A stretch of DNA of 64,000 nt from Actinocorallia sp. API 0066 (GCF_020991275.1 NZ_JAJLQY010000008.1:1-64000), one strand, 5' to 3'. Positions 7,249 to 17,745 are shown, counted from the first letter of the stretch. Translations and numbers: made by a program. Notes: a model not told the origin generated them from the letters alone.

Positions 7249-9270
7249 ATGCATGAGGCCGAAGGGGCCGGCGGGCCGCGCACGCCCGCCTGGACGCCCG
7301 ACGCCGCGCACCGCGCGCGCAGCAGGCTGCTGGCCGCCGTCGGCCGCCAGGGCCACGGCGACCTGAAAGACCTGCTCGACGCGTCGGTCGCCGACCCCGA
7401 GACATTCTGGCGCGACGTCGTCGACGACCTCGACATCACCTTCGACACCCCGTTCGAGCGGGTGCTCGACGACACCGAGGGCAAGCAGTTCCCGCGCTGG
7501 TTCCCCGGCGGGAAACTCAACGCGGCGACGCTGTGCGCGCACCGCCACGCCACGGGCCCGCTCGCGGACAAGACGGCCGTCGTCTACGAGGGCGACAGCG
7601 GACAGCGCCGCACCCTCACCTTCGCCGAACTGGACGCCCAGGTCCGCACGTTCGCCGCCCAACTCGCCGCGCTCGGCGTCCGGCGCGGCGACCGGGTCGT
7701 CCTGTTCGTCCCGGTGGTGCCCGAGGCGATCGTCGCGTTCCTGTCGATCGCGATGCTCGGCGCCGTCTCGGTCCCCGCGTTCACCGGCTACGGCGCGGAG
7801 GCGCTCGCGACCCGGCTGCGCGACTCCGAGGCGGTCGTGCTCATCACCTCCGACGGCACGACGCGGCGCGGCAAGAACGTGCCGATGAAGCGGACCGCGG
7901 ACGAGGCGCTGGAGGCGGTGCCCTCGGTCCGGCACGCGGTGGTGGTGCGGCACACCGGCCAGGACGTCGCGATGCGTCCCGGCCGCGACGTCTACTGGGA
8001 CGAGCTGCCCGCCGACCCCGAGCCGGTCGAGACGGCCGACACCGAGGCGAACGACCCGTACACGATCGTCTACACCTCCGGCACCACCGGCAGGCCCAAG
8101 GGCATCGTGCACTCGCACGCAGGGCTCGCGGTGAAGGCGGCCACCGACTTCGCTTACGGCTTCGACGTGCACGCCGACGACGTCGTCGCCTGGATCACCG
8201 ACCTGGGCTGGCTGGTCGGGCCGCTCCTCATCACCGGGCCGCTCCAGCTCGGCGCGACCATCGTCGTGATCGAGGGCGTCCCGGACTACCCGTCGGCGGA
8301 CCGGATGTGGCGGATCATCGAGCGCAATGGCGTCACCGTGCAGGGCATCGCGCCCACCGGCGCCCGCGCGATCAAGGTCGCCGACGACGGGCAGTGTTCA
8401 TCAGGGGCCGGGCGCTTCGCGGGCCCGACTTCGTCGGGAGCGCCCGACCCCGGCCCGTATACCGGCCTGGACACGCTGCGCGCGTTCGTCTCGACCGGTG
8501 AGGCGTGGGACGAGCCGACCTGGTGGTGGCTGTTCGAGAAGGTCGGCGGCTCGACCCGGCCGATCGTCAACTACAGCGGCGGCACCGAGGTCGGCGGCGG
8601 CATCCTCATCGGCTACCCCTTCCTGCCGATGGACGCCGCCGCCTTCAACGGCCCGCTGCCCGGCGTGGACGCGGCCGTCTTCGACCAGGACGGCAAGGCG
8701 GTGACCGACCAGGTCGGCGAGCTCGTCATCCGGAACACCTTCCCCGGCATGACGCACGCCTTCTGGCAGGACCGCGAACGGTACCTGGAGACGTACTGGA
8801 ACCGGTGGGACGACGTGTGGGTGCACGGCGACCTCGCCAGCGTCGACGGCCAGGGCGCCTGGGTCGTGCACGGCCGCTCCGACGACACGATCAAACTGTC
8901 GGGACGCCGCGTCGGCCCCGCCGAGATCGAGACGGCGCTCCTGCGGGACCCGAGGATCGCGGAGGCGGCCGTCATCGGCGTGCCCGACGAGCGGCGCGGC
9001 CAGCGGGCCGTCGGGTTCGTCGTGGTGCGCGGCGGCGGCGAGGTGGACCACGCCGACCTGGAGGCCACCGCGCTGGCGAACGCGGGCAAGTCGTTCGCGC
9101 CGGCGCTGCACGTCGTGAAGACGCTGCCGAAGACCAAGAACGGAAAGATCATGCGCCGCGCCATCAGGGCCCGGCACCTCGGGGACCCGGTGGGGGACAT
9201 GTCGTCGCTCGACCCGGCGACGCCCCTGGAGGACATCCCCGTCGCGCGAGAGCAAGGAGAACGACAGTGA
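7249..9270 (+). CDS. AMP-forming acyl-CoA synthetase carrying an in-frame repeat insertion
   Basis: 673 residues, an ANL-superfamily ligase. The P-loop motif YTSGTTGRPKG starts at about residue 275, the YSGGTEVGGG motif follows near 440, the hinge GRSDDTIKLSGRR near 545, and the catalytic lysine lies in KTKNGKIMRR near 630. It begins 27 bp after the MaoC gene with a GAGAGG ribosome site. Residues about 382-402 (QCSSGAGRFAGP... to DPGP) are not typical of the family. They are encoded by a copy of the 65-bp hairpin repeat found at 17.7 and 49.0 kb; without it the protein reads smoothly from ADDG to YTGLDTLR. Function may survive if the loop is on the surface. Substrate unknown. Confidence 0.85.
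   Translation: MHEAEGAGGPRTPAWTPDAAHRARSRLLAAVGRQGHGDLKDLLDASVADPETFWRDVVDDLDITFDTPFERVLDDTEGKQFPRWFPGGKLNAATLCAHRHATGPLADKTAVVYEGDSGQRRTLTFAELDAQVRTFAAQLAALGVRRGDRVVLFVPVVPEAIVAFLSIAMLGAVSVPAFTGYGAEALATRLRDSEAVVLITSDGTTRRGKNVPMKRTADEALEAVPSVRHAVVVRHTGQDVAMRPGRDVYWDELPADPEPVETADTEANDPYTIVYTSGTTGRPKGIVHSHAGLAVKAATDFAYGFDVHADDVVAWITDLGWLVGPLLITGPLQLGATIVVIEGVPDYPSADRMWRIIERNGVTVQGIAPTGARAIKVADDGQCSSGAGRFAGPTSSGAPDPGPYTGLDTLRAFVSTGEAWDEPTWWWLFEKVGGSTRPIVNYSGGTEVGGGILIGYPFLPMDAAAFNGPLPGVDAAVFDQDGKAVTDQVGELVIRNTFPGMTHAFWQDRERYLETYWNRWDDVWVHGDLASVDGQGAWVVHGRSDDTIKLSGRRVGPAEIETALLRDPRIAEAAVIGVPDERRGQRAVGFVVVRGGGEVDHADLEATALANAGKSFAPALHVVKTLPKTKNGKIMRRAIRARHLGDPVGDMSSLDPATPLEDIPVAREQGERQ
8391..8455 (+). 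repeat. 65-bp hairpin repeat, copy inside the acyl-CoA synthetase gene
   Basis: The unit contains GTGTTC..., then GGGCGCT, then the perfect hairpin CCCGAC-TTC-GTCGGG, closed by AGCGCCC. GGGCGCT and AGCGCCC pair outside the inner stem, giving a nested hairpin. The same arrangement occurs at 17676-17740 and three times at 48978-49163. It preserves the reading frame of the ligase. Confidence 0.8.
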
Positions 9271-10430
9271 CGAGCACCGACGAGAGCAGCGTCGAGGTCG
9301 TCCGCAAGGCGACCCGCGAACTCGCCAGGAAGTTCGACTACGAGTACTGGCTGGAGAAGGACCGCAAGCACGAGTACCCGTGGGAGTTCGTCAAGGCGTT
9401 CGCCGACGGCGGCTGGCTCGGTGCGATGATCCCCGAGGAGTACGGCGGCATCGGGCTCGGCCTCACCGAGTCGGCCGTCATGATGCAGGAGATCGCGGCT
9501 TCCGGCGCGGGTATGAGCGGCGGCTCGGCCATCCACTTCTACGTCTTCCCGCCCGCGCCGATCCTGCGGCACGGCTCGGAGGAGATGAAGCGGGAGTTCC
9601 TGCCGAAGCTGGCCTCCGGCGAGCTGCTCATGGCGTTCGCCGTCACCGAGCCGACGGCCGGTGTGGACACGTCGCGGATCAAGACCAAGGCCACCAAGAT
9701 CGACGGCGGCTATGTGATCAACGGCCAGAAGGTCTGGATCACCAACGCGCAGAACGCGCAGAAGATCCTGATCCTTGCCCGGACGTCGCCGCGCACCGAC
9801 GAGAAGCCGCTGCACGGCATGACCCTGTTCTTCACCGACCTGGACCGGTCGCGGATCACCGTCCGGGAGATCGAGAAGCTGGGCCGCGCCGCGATCGACT
9901 CCAACGAGCTGTTCATCGACAACCTCGAGGTCGGCGACGCCGAGGTGGTCGGCGAGGTCGACAAGGGCTTCTATTACCTGCTGGACGGCCTCAACCCCGA
10001 GCGCACCGTCGTCGCGATGGAGGGCATCGGCCTCGGCCGGGCCGCGCTGGAACTCGCCACGAAGTACGCCAACGAGCGGATCGTGTTCGACCGCCCGATC
10101 GGCAAGAACCAGGCGGTCGCGCATCCGCTCGCGGACGCGTGGATCCGGCTGGAGGCGGCCGAGCTCGTCTCGATGAAGGCGGCGGCGCTGTTCGACGCGC
10201 ACGAGCCGTGCGGCCCGGAGTCGGCGGCGGCGAAGTACCTGGGCGCGGAGGCCGGCTACGAGGCGTGCGACCGCGCGCTCCAGGTGCACGGCGGCTTCGG
10301 CTACGCCAGGGAGTACCACGTGGAGCGGCTGTGGCGTGAGGTCCGCCTCCTGCGCAACGCGCCGTTCTCCCAGGAGATGGTGCTGAACTACCTGTCCACC
10401 CAGGTGCTGGGGCTGCCCAGGTCCTACTGA
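9267..10430 (+). CDS. Acyl-CoA dehydrogenase
   Basis: 387 residues, full length for the family. Oxidises an acyl-CoA to the trans-2-enoyl-CoA with FAD. Seen: LGAMIPEEYGGIGLGLTE, MAFAVTEPTAGVDTS (FAD/substrate loop), QKVWITNAQNA, the KYANERIVFDRPIGKNQ helix and QVHGGFGYAREYHVERLWR. The catalytic base position of short/medium-chain enzymes falls in the last block or the preceding helix and cannot be fixed without alignment. The GTG start overlaps the ligase stop (GTGA) and has AAGGAGA upstream. Third gene of the rightward operon. Confidence 0.9.
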   Translation: MTSTDESSVEVVRKATRELARKFDYEYWLEKDRKHEYPWEFVKAFADGGWLGAMIPEEYGGIGLGLTESAVMMQEIAASGAGMSGGSAIHFYVFPPAPILRHGSEEMKREFLPKLASGELLMAFAVTEPTAGVDTSRIKTKATKIDGGYVINGQKVWITNAQNAQKILILARTSPRTDEKPLHGMTLFFTDLDRSRITVREIEKLGRAAIDSNELFIDNLEVGDAEVVGEVDKGFYYLLDGLNPERTVVAMEGIGLGRAALELATKYANERIVFDRPIGKNQAVAHPLADAWIRLEAAELVSMKAAALFDAHEPCGPESAAAKYLGAEAGYEACDRALQVHGGFGYAREYHVERLWREVRLLRNAPFSQEMVLNYLSTQVLGLPRSY

Positions 10431-10463
10431 GAGGCGTCGCGGCGACGCGTGTCCGCTCCCCGA

Positions 10464-10506
10464 AGCCCGTGCCCCGCCGGTCCGCCGCGCGGGGCACGGG
10501 CTTTTT
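10464..10506 (+). terminator. Rho-independent terminator
   Basis: AGCCCGTGCCCCGC pairs with GCGGGGCACGGGCT across a short loop and is followed by TTTTT. It closes the operon ending with the dehydrogenase at 10430. Confidence 0.85.
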
Positions 10507-10629
10507 CGCGTCCCGGAATCCGGGGGGAGAACGGGAGAGGCGCCTCCCGGGGAGAAGGAGGCGCCTCGGTGAGGGGCGGCCGTCAGGGGTGGGCCGTCCG
10601 GTGGCCGTGAGCGGGGTGGGGGCCCACGG

Positions 10630-12096
10630 TCAGCGCAGGGTGACCTTGGTGCTGGCCTTGGCCGCGGCGCCGCCGGAGCAGTGCGCGGTCTGGCCGGTGT
10701 AGACGAACGCGGTGGAGCAGCCCTCGTTGTCGGTGACGACGACGGTGACGGTGTGGGTGCCCTTCGCCCCGTAGGTGTGCGAGACGGTGGGCTCCGTGGT
10801 GGTCTTGGTGGTGCCGTCACCGAACGTCCACCGGTACTTGGCGACGGTGCCGTCGGGGTCGCGGGACTCCTTGGCGGAGAACGTCCGGGTCAGGCCGTCG
10901 GTGCCGGTGACCTTGAGCGCGGCGACGGGGCCGAGGTTCGGCGTGAACAGGCCGGACGGGCCGTCGGAGAACGACACGCCGGAGTCGACGGAGGGCCGCG
11001 CCGACGCGGTCAGGCTCCCGTCGGGCTTCACGTCGTAGGTGTGGATGCGGGAGTTGCCCTGGGTGGTGAGGGCGTCGATGAGGAGCACCTTGGTCTCGTC
11101 CGGCGACAGGACGGCCCGGCCGGGCAGGGTGCCCGACGGCGTCGGGTACGGCGAGCCGGGCAGCGCGGTGAGCGCGCCGTCCGCGCCGATCGTGAAGCCG
11201 GAGAGCGCGCCCGCCGCCGACGGCACGTAGACGCGGGAGGAGTCGGCGGTGATGGCGAAGCCGTGCGGGAGCCCGACCGTCTTGTAGGGCGAACCCGGGG
11301 TCGGGGTGAGCTTGCCGTCCGCGCCGATCCGGTAGCCCGAGACGTCGCCGCCCATCTCGTTGGCGATGTAGAGGTGCTTGCCGTCCGGGGTGACGCTCGG
11401 CAGCGCGGGGAACGTGCCCGCCTTGTACTCGGCGATCTTGGTGAGCCCGCCGTCCGCGGCGATCTTGAACGCCGTCACGTTGTTGGCGATGAAGCCGGTG
11501 ACGTACAGGTGGTCGCCGTTCGGGGTGATCACCGGCTGGCTGAGCGTGCTCAGGCCGGGAATGCGCGCCTCGGGCCTGCCCGTCGGCTTGAGGGTGCCGT
11601 CCGGCTTGATGTCGTAGGAGCGCACCTTGCCGTTGAGGCCGCCGATCGTGGCGAACACCCGCTTGCCGTCGGGGGTGACGGCCACGCCGATCACCGGTGT
11701 CTCGGTGTCGGTGGTGCCGCCCGGGATCTTGGTGAGCCCGCCGTCGGCGCCGAGCCGGAAGGCGTGGATCGCCTTGTCCTGGAGGCTTCCGACGTAGACG
11801 GTCTTCGCGTCGGGGGTGATCGCCAGCGCGAAGCCGGTGCCCGCCGCGAACGGCGTTCCCGGCACCGGCGTCAGTTCGACGTCGGCGCCGACGCCGAACA
11901 CGCCGACGTCCATCGAGGCCGTCCCGCCGACGAGCAGGTACCGGGACGGGGAGGGGGCGGCCGCCGTGGCGGGCGCCGGGGCCGTCACCCCGAGCGCGGC
12001 GAGCGCCAGCGCCGTCGCGCTGAGCAGGGCGGCGGGCCGTTGGGGAAGGTTCCTCTCCCTGTTCTCCAGTCCATTCTTACGCGCAGTCATGTCCAC
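10630..12096 (-). CDS. Secreted lactonase-type beta-propeller protein with C-terminal PKD domain
   Basis: 488 residues. The N-terminus has a long signal peptide (basic start, then LLSATALALAALGVTAP, cleavage near APATAAA). Residues about 50-370 form repeated blades of the lactonase/YncE propeller type, each with a VTPDGK or ITPDAK motif. A PKD domain follows (about 380-460), recognised by YRWTFGDGTTKTT and HTVTVVVTDNEG. A Cys pair in NEGCS and TAHCSGG could form a disulfide. Likely extracellular or wall-associated; enzymatic activity cannot be claimed, as many such propellers only bind. Flanking genes give no functional hint. An in-frame ATG two codons later is an alternative start. Confidence 0.78.
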   Translation of the reverse strand: MDMTARKNGLENRERNLPQRPAALLSATALALAALGVTAPAPATAAAPSPSRYLLVGGTASMDVGVFGVGADVELTPVPGTPFAAGTGFALAITPDAKTVYVGSLQDKAIHAFRLGADGGLTKIPGGTTDTETPVIGVAVTPDGKRVFATIGGLNGKVRSYDIKPDGTLKPTGRPEARIPGLSTLSQPVITPNGDHLYVTGFIANNVTAFKIAADGGLTKIAEYKAGTFPALPSVTPDGKHLYIANEMGGDVSGYRIGADGKLTPTPGSPYKTVGLPHGFAITADSSRVYVPSAAGALSGFTIGADGALTALPGSPYPTPSGTLPGRAVLSPDETKVLLIDALTTQGNSRIHTYDVKPDGSLTASARPSVDSGVSFSDGPSGLFTPNLGPVAALKVTGTDGLTRTFSAKESRDPDGTVAKYRWTFGDGTTKTTTEPTVSHTYGAKGTHTVTVVVTDNEGCSTAFVYTGQTAHCSGGAAAKASTKVTLR

Positions 12097-12420
12097 CTCG
12101 GTCAGTTCGGGTCACGGACTTTCCATCCGTGTCGCCCTGACCGTAATGAGAGACGCCGAGCCATGGTGATCAGGAATCTGGACACTCTTTCGGAAAGTGA
12201 CCGGGAATCCGGACACGTCATTTCCGCGCGGCCCCGCGAAAAAGCACACCCACGTTATCTGGAATTCTCACGGAGAACGGCGGCGGCCGCCGTCCGGGGC
12301 GTACCTGCGGATTCCGCTGACGGTCCGCGTCTGCGCCTCGCCCTGGGCCCGCAGCAGTTCCAGATAGCCCCTGACCTCGGTGACGGCGAGCATCTGCTCG
12401 CGCGCCGGGAGGGCGTCCAG
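12097..12420. other. Intergenic region with possible decayed coding remnant
   Basis: The part near the propeller gene has a direct repeat of GGAATC(T/C)GGACAC (about 12171 and 12208). On the minus strand, 12268-12420 reads as PAREQMLAVTEVRGYLELL and further residues, resembling the C-terminal helix of MerR-type regulators. It has no start and stops being plausible near 12425, where a plus-strand fragment of an MmyB protein begins. It may be a relic; confidence is low. Confidence 0.25.
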
Positions 12421-12768
12421 CGGGCGGAGGTCGCCCAGACGTGCGTCGCCCAACTGCGGATGGAGGCCGCCCGTGACCCGCGCGACCCGCGCCTGGCCGC
12501 GCTGGTCGGCGAGCTGTCGGTGCGGGACGCGAACTTCCGGCGCTGGTGGGGCAGCCACCAGGTCGCGATCCGCGGCATGGGCACCAAGGTGCTGCGCCAC
12601 CCCGTCGCGGGGGAGCTGACCCTGGACTGGGACACGCTGTCCTGCGTCACCGACCCCGACCAGCAGCTCGTCACCTGGACGGCGGAGCCGGGCACCCCCT
12701 CGCACGACGGACTGCGGATCCTCGCCTCGTGGGCGGCGAGCGAGGGGCACATCTCCGCCGAGTTCTGA
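12421..12768 (+). pseudogene. Truncated C-terminal fragment of an MmyB-type regulator
   Basis: From about 12427 the plus strand encodes EVAQTCVAQLRMEAARD through FRRWWGSHQ, KVLRHPVAGELTLDWD and PGTPSHDGLRILASW to a stop at 12768. This corresponds to the last roughly 110 residues of the intact MmyB regulator at 12774-13670, with most residues identical. The N-terminal helix-turn-helix and the first half of the ligand domain are absent and no start codon fits. It lies tail-to-tail with the intact gene, making an inverted repeat of about 340 bp. Confidence 0.75.
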
Positions 12769-12773
12769 CCGCC

Positions 12774-13670
12774 CTAGCCCGGATCCGCGCCGGGCCTCCC
12801 CCGGTTCCGCCTCTGGCCGGACGTCCCGGAGCCGTCCGCCGTCCATGACGCGAGGATGCGCAGGCCGTCATGGGACGGCGTGCCGGGCTCGGCGGTCCAC
12901 ACGATCAGCTGCTGCTCCGGGTCGCTGACGCAGGCGAGTGCGTCCCAGTCCAGGGTGAGCTCGCCCGCCACCGGGTGGCGCAGCACCTTGGTGCCCTTGG
13001 CGCGGGTGGACACGTGGTGCTCGCCCCACCAGCGGCGGAAGTCGGGGTCGCGCGCCGACAGTTCGGCGACGAGGTCGGCCGTCCGCCGGTCCGCCGGATC
13101 GCGGCCCGCCTCCATCCGCAGCATCGCGACGGCGCTGTGCGCGATGTTCGCCCAGTCGCCGTGCAGCGCGCGCATTCCCGGATCGGTGAACAGCAGCCAG
13201 AGATAATTGCGCTGCCGTTCCGGGATCCGCGCGAAATCGGTGAGCAGCGCGGCGGCCATCGGATTCCACGCGAGAATGTCCATCCGGCGGCCGAGGACCA
13301 GGGCGGGCGTGGTGGTGAGTTCGTCGAGGAGCCGCCGCAACTGCGGCTGCACCTTCCGCGCCGAGCTCCGGCGGGGCAGCGCCGCCTCCTTGCCCGCGAG
13401 CTCGAACAGGTAGGCGCGCTCGTCGTCGTCGAGCCGCAGCACGCTCGCGAGGGCCGTCAGCACCGGCTCGGACGCGCTGCGCCGCCCCTGCTCAAGCCGC
13501 GTGTAGTAGTCGATGCTGATCGAGGCGAGCAGCGCCACCTCCTCACGCCGCAGCCCCTTGACGCGCCGTTTCGCCCCGCCCTCCGGCAGGCCCACCTCCT
13601 TCGGGCTGAGTTCGGCCCTGCGGGCGCGCAGAAAAGCACCCAGTTCACTCGGCCGCGCGTCGTCCCTCAT
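12774..13670 (-). CDS. MmyB-like XRE family transcriptional regulator
   Basis: 298 residues. The N-terminal XRE helix-turn-helix is at about 10-80 (ELGAFLRARRAELSP, RRVKGLRREEVALLASISID, YYTRLEQGRR). The MmyB ligand-binding, PAS-like domain follows (about 110-275), with the diagnostic HPVAGELTLDWDAL and FRRWWGEHHV. These actinobacterial regulators usually control the adjacent divergent gene and are thought to sense a fatty-acid-like ligand. Here that gene is the alpha/beta hydrolase at 13873. The intergenic DNA has an ACGATT...AATCGT inverted repeat at about 13759-13781 that could be its site. A truncated inverted copy lies directly downstream. Confidence 0.9.
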   Translation of the reverse strand: MRDDARPSELGAFLRARRAELSPKEVGLPEGGAKRRVKGLRREEVALLASISIDYYTRLEQGRRSASEPVLTALASVLRLDDDERAYLFELAGKEAALPRRSSARKVQPQLRRLLDELTTTPALVLGRRMDILAWNPMAAALLTDFARIPERQRNYLWLLFTDPGMRALHGDWANIAHSAVAMLRMEAGRDPADRRTADLVAELSARDPDFRRWWGEHHVSTRAKGTKVLRHPVAGELTLDWDALACVSDPEQQLIVWTAEPGTPSHDGLRILASWTADGSGTSGQRRNRGRPGADPG

Positions 13671-13872
13671 ACCCCCGAGTCTCGCACTACCCGCCCTGGG
13701 GTTGGGCGCCGCGCCCGAACGAAAATTGCCGTCTTGGGGAGGACAGGGGAGTCCCTGGACACGATTGCGGGGGACAGAATCGTCCCCTTGTGACGGATGT
13801 GCCCAGATGGCAGTGTCAAGAACGTGACAGGGAGTTCACGACCGTTATTCATCAAAGAAAAGGTAAAAGCCC

Positions 13873-14790
13873 ATGAAGATGAACGTCACCTTTCCCAGCG
13901 CCGGACTGAACCTCGCGGGCCACCTGTATCTGCCCGACGACTACACCGGGACGGAGCGGCGCGCGGCCGTCGTCGTCTCGCACCCGTTCGGCGGGGTCAA
14001 GGAGCAGACCGCGGGCCTCTACGCCGAGCGGCTCGCCGGACGCGGCTTCGTCACCCTCACGTTCGACGCCGCCTACCAGGGCGAGAGCGAGGGCGAGCCC
14101 CGGTTCCTGGAGAACCCCTTCCAGCGCGCGGAGGACGTCAGGAGCGCCGTCACGTTCCTCACCACCCGCGGCGAGGTCGATCCCGACCGGATCGGCGCGC
14201 TCGGCATCTGCGCGTCCGGCGGCTACGTGCCCTTCGCGGCGCAGACCGACCACCGGATGAAGGCCGTCGCCACCGTCAGCGGCGCCGACATGGGCTCGCT
14301 GTTCCGCGACGGCCTAGGCGGCGACCAGGCCCCCGAGGTCCTCGCGGGCATGCTGGACGAGGCGGGCCGGGACCGCACCGCCGAGGCGCTCGGCGCCGAG
14401 CCGCGCCTGGCGCACGTCGTTCCGGAGACCGACGCGGACGCCGAGGGCGCGCCCGACCTGTACCGGGAGGGCCACGACTACTACCGCACCCCGCGCGCGG
14501 AGAACCCGCACGCGCCCAACTGGTTCGTCGCCCGCAGCGTCGACCAGATCGCCCAGTACGACTCCTACGCGCTGGTCGGGCTGATCTCCCCGCGCCCGCT
14601 CCTCATGATCGCGGGCACCGAGGCGGACACCGCCTACTTCAGCAAACTGGCGGTGGAGCGGGCCGGTGAGCCCAAGGAGCTGTTCTGGGTGGACGGCGCC
14701 AGCCACATCGACCTCTACGACAAGGAGGCTTACGTGCCGCTCGTCCTCGACAAGCTCACCGACTTCTTCACCCGCAACCTCTCCGCCTGA
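13873..14790 (+). CDS. Alpha/beta hydrolase, dienelactone-hydrolase-like
   Basis: 305 residues, no signal peptide. Seen: HLYLPDDYTG, VVVSHPFGGVKEQTAG (oxyanion-hole region), FVTLTFDAAYQGESEGEP and the nucleophile elbow LGICASGGY at about residue 115. The usual serine of G-x-S-x-G is replaced by cysteine (G-I-C-A-S), as in dienelactone hydrolases. The acid and base fit PLLMIAGTEADT and GASHIDLYD near the end. Divergent from the MmyB regulator, which probably controls it. Start at 13873 with AAGG about nine bases upstream; an ATG two codons later is possible. Substrate unknown. Confidence 0.82.
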   Translation: MKMNVTFPSAGLNLAGHLYLPDDYTGTERRAAVVVSHPFGGVKEQTAGLYAERLAGRGFVTLTFDAAYQGESEGEPRFLENPFQRAEDVRSAVTFLTTRGEVDPDRIGALGICASGGYVPFAAQTDHRMKAVATVSGADMGSLFRDGLGGDQAPEVLAGMLDEAGRDRTAEALGAEPRLAHVVPETDADAEGAPDLYREGHDYYRTPRAENPHAPNWFVARSVDQIAQYDSYALVGLISPRPLLMIAGTEADTAYFSKLAVERAGEPKELFWVDGASHIDLYDKEAYVPLVLDKLTDFFTRNLSA

Positions 14791-14915
14791 CCCCGCCCGG
14801 CCCCGACGCCCGGGTGGGGCCGGTTCATCCCTATTGTGGTGACTTATGGGGATTTGGTGGAGAAATGGGGTGGGTTGGGGGCGGACGGGGGCAGCCGGTT
14901 CCTAGGTTGAGCTGC

Positions 14916-15539
14916 ATGGGGAGCACCGGCGGGGGGATGTGTGAGGACGACAGGATCACCGGTGTGGCGCTGCGCCTCTTCGCCGAGGTCGGATACGACA
15001 ACGTCGACACCCGGATGATCGCCGACGCCGCGGGCGTGGACGCGCGCACGGTGGCCGCGCACGGCGGCAAGAGCGGGCTCTACAAGCGGATCTTCGAGAA
15101 CTTCTACCGGCGGCAGAGCACGATGCTCGACGAGGTCGAGCACAAGTACGCCGACGACCAGGAGGGGCAGCGCCGACTGCTGGAGGAGATCCTCGACTTC
15201 TACCTGGACCACCCGTACGAGATGGCGGTCTGGCAGCACCGCGGCATGCGGGACGCCGCCGACCTCGACGGGCTCGACGCCTACTACTGGAACATGGTCT
15301 TCCTGCGGCACCGCGAGGTGGTCGGCCGCGCCGTCGCCTCGCGCCCCGACTTCCAGATGCTGTTCAACCTGCTCGCGGGCGGCCTGCGCGGCTTCCTGTT
15401 CGGCGGCATCATCACCGGCGAGGGCGAGCTGCTCGGGCCGGACAGCCGCGAGGGCCGCCGCCTGTTCCGCGAGCAGATGCACCGGCTCCTCGTCCTCGTC
15501 GTCGGCGCGGGCCTGGTCGACGAGGCGGCCAGGACGTGA
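14916..15539 (+). CDS. TetR family transcriptional regulator
   Basis: 207 residues. The TetR helix-turn-helix is at about 12-60 (RITGVALRLFAEVGYDN then TRMIADAAGVDARTVAAHGG), with an atypical last helix (AHGGKSGLYK instead of YHYFPSKEDL). The C-terminal domain is all-helical. ATG at 14916 is chosen; an ATG at 14937 is nearly as likely. It precedes the acetyl-CoA synthetase gene on the same strand by 92 bp. A TTTGGTGG half-site occurs both before this gene (about 14853) and in CCACTTTGGTGG at 15553-15564 before the synthetase, so it may control both; this is inference. Confidence 0.82.
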   Translation: MGSTGGGMCEDDRITGVALRLFAEVGYDNVDTRMIADAAGVDARTVAAHGGKSGLYKRIFENFYRRQSTMLDEVEHKYADDQEGQRRLLEEILDFYLDHPYEMAVWQHRGMRDAADLDGLDAYYWNMVFLRHREVVGRAVASRPDFQMLFNLLAGGLRGFLFGGIITGEGELLGPDSREGRRLFREQMHRLLVLVVGAGLVDEAART

Positions 15540-15631
15540 CCGGGGCCACTACCCACTTTGGTGGCTAGGGCCCTCCTCCTCCGACGCCTACCGTGGGCGT
15601 CCCGACGGTCTCGGAGCAGAGGAGGAGGACT

Positions 15632-17566
<1,935 letters not shown>

Positions 17567-17582
17567 CCGGGAAAGAGGACCG

Positions 17583-17618
17583 AAGGACGGCGCCCCGGGG
17601 CGACGGGGTGCCGTCCTT
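17583..17618 (+). terminator. Terminator hairpin after acetyl-CoA synthetase gene
   Basis: AAGGACGGC pairs with GCCGTCCTT, with CCCC/GGGG extending the stem inside. The hairpin is strong but there is no long T run. It begins 17 bp after the stop codon. Confidence 0.6.
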
Positions 17619-17675
17619 CCCATCTCCACGGTACCCCCGGTACGGCCCTGGACGGCGCGCCCCGCCCCAGCTCCA

Positions 17676-17740
17676 GGGCCGTGTTCGCTTGCGCTCAGGG
17701 CGCTCGGGCGACCTCGGACTCCGTCGGGAGCGCGCCGGGG
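17676..17740 (+). repeat. 65-bp hairpin repeat, single intergenic copy
   Basis: It begins GGGCCGTGTTCG and contains CAGGGCGCTCGGGCGACC, then GACTCCGTCGGGAGCGC. It aligns with the copies at 8391 and 48978-49163 but has a degraded inner stem. It lies in the convergent gap between the acetyl-CoA synthetase and LuxR genes. Confidence 0.7.
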
Positions 17741-17745
17741 CGTGA

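Noticed and set aside
12268-12846. Minus-strand frame as a complete gene
   Set aside because: Only the part 12268-12420 looks protein-like; the remainder is antisense to the MmyB fragment. Kept only as a possible relic.
15553-15564. CCACTTTGGTGG as a firm TetR operator
   Set aside because: Arms are only four bases and the centre is asymmetric. The shared TTTGGTGG at 14853 is suggestive but not enough for a separate call.
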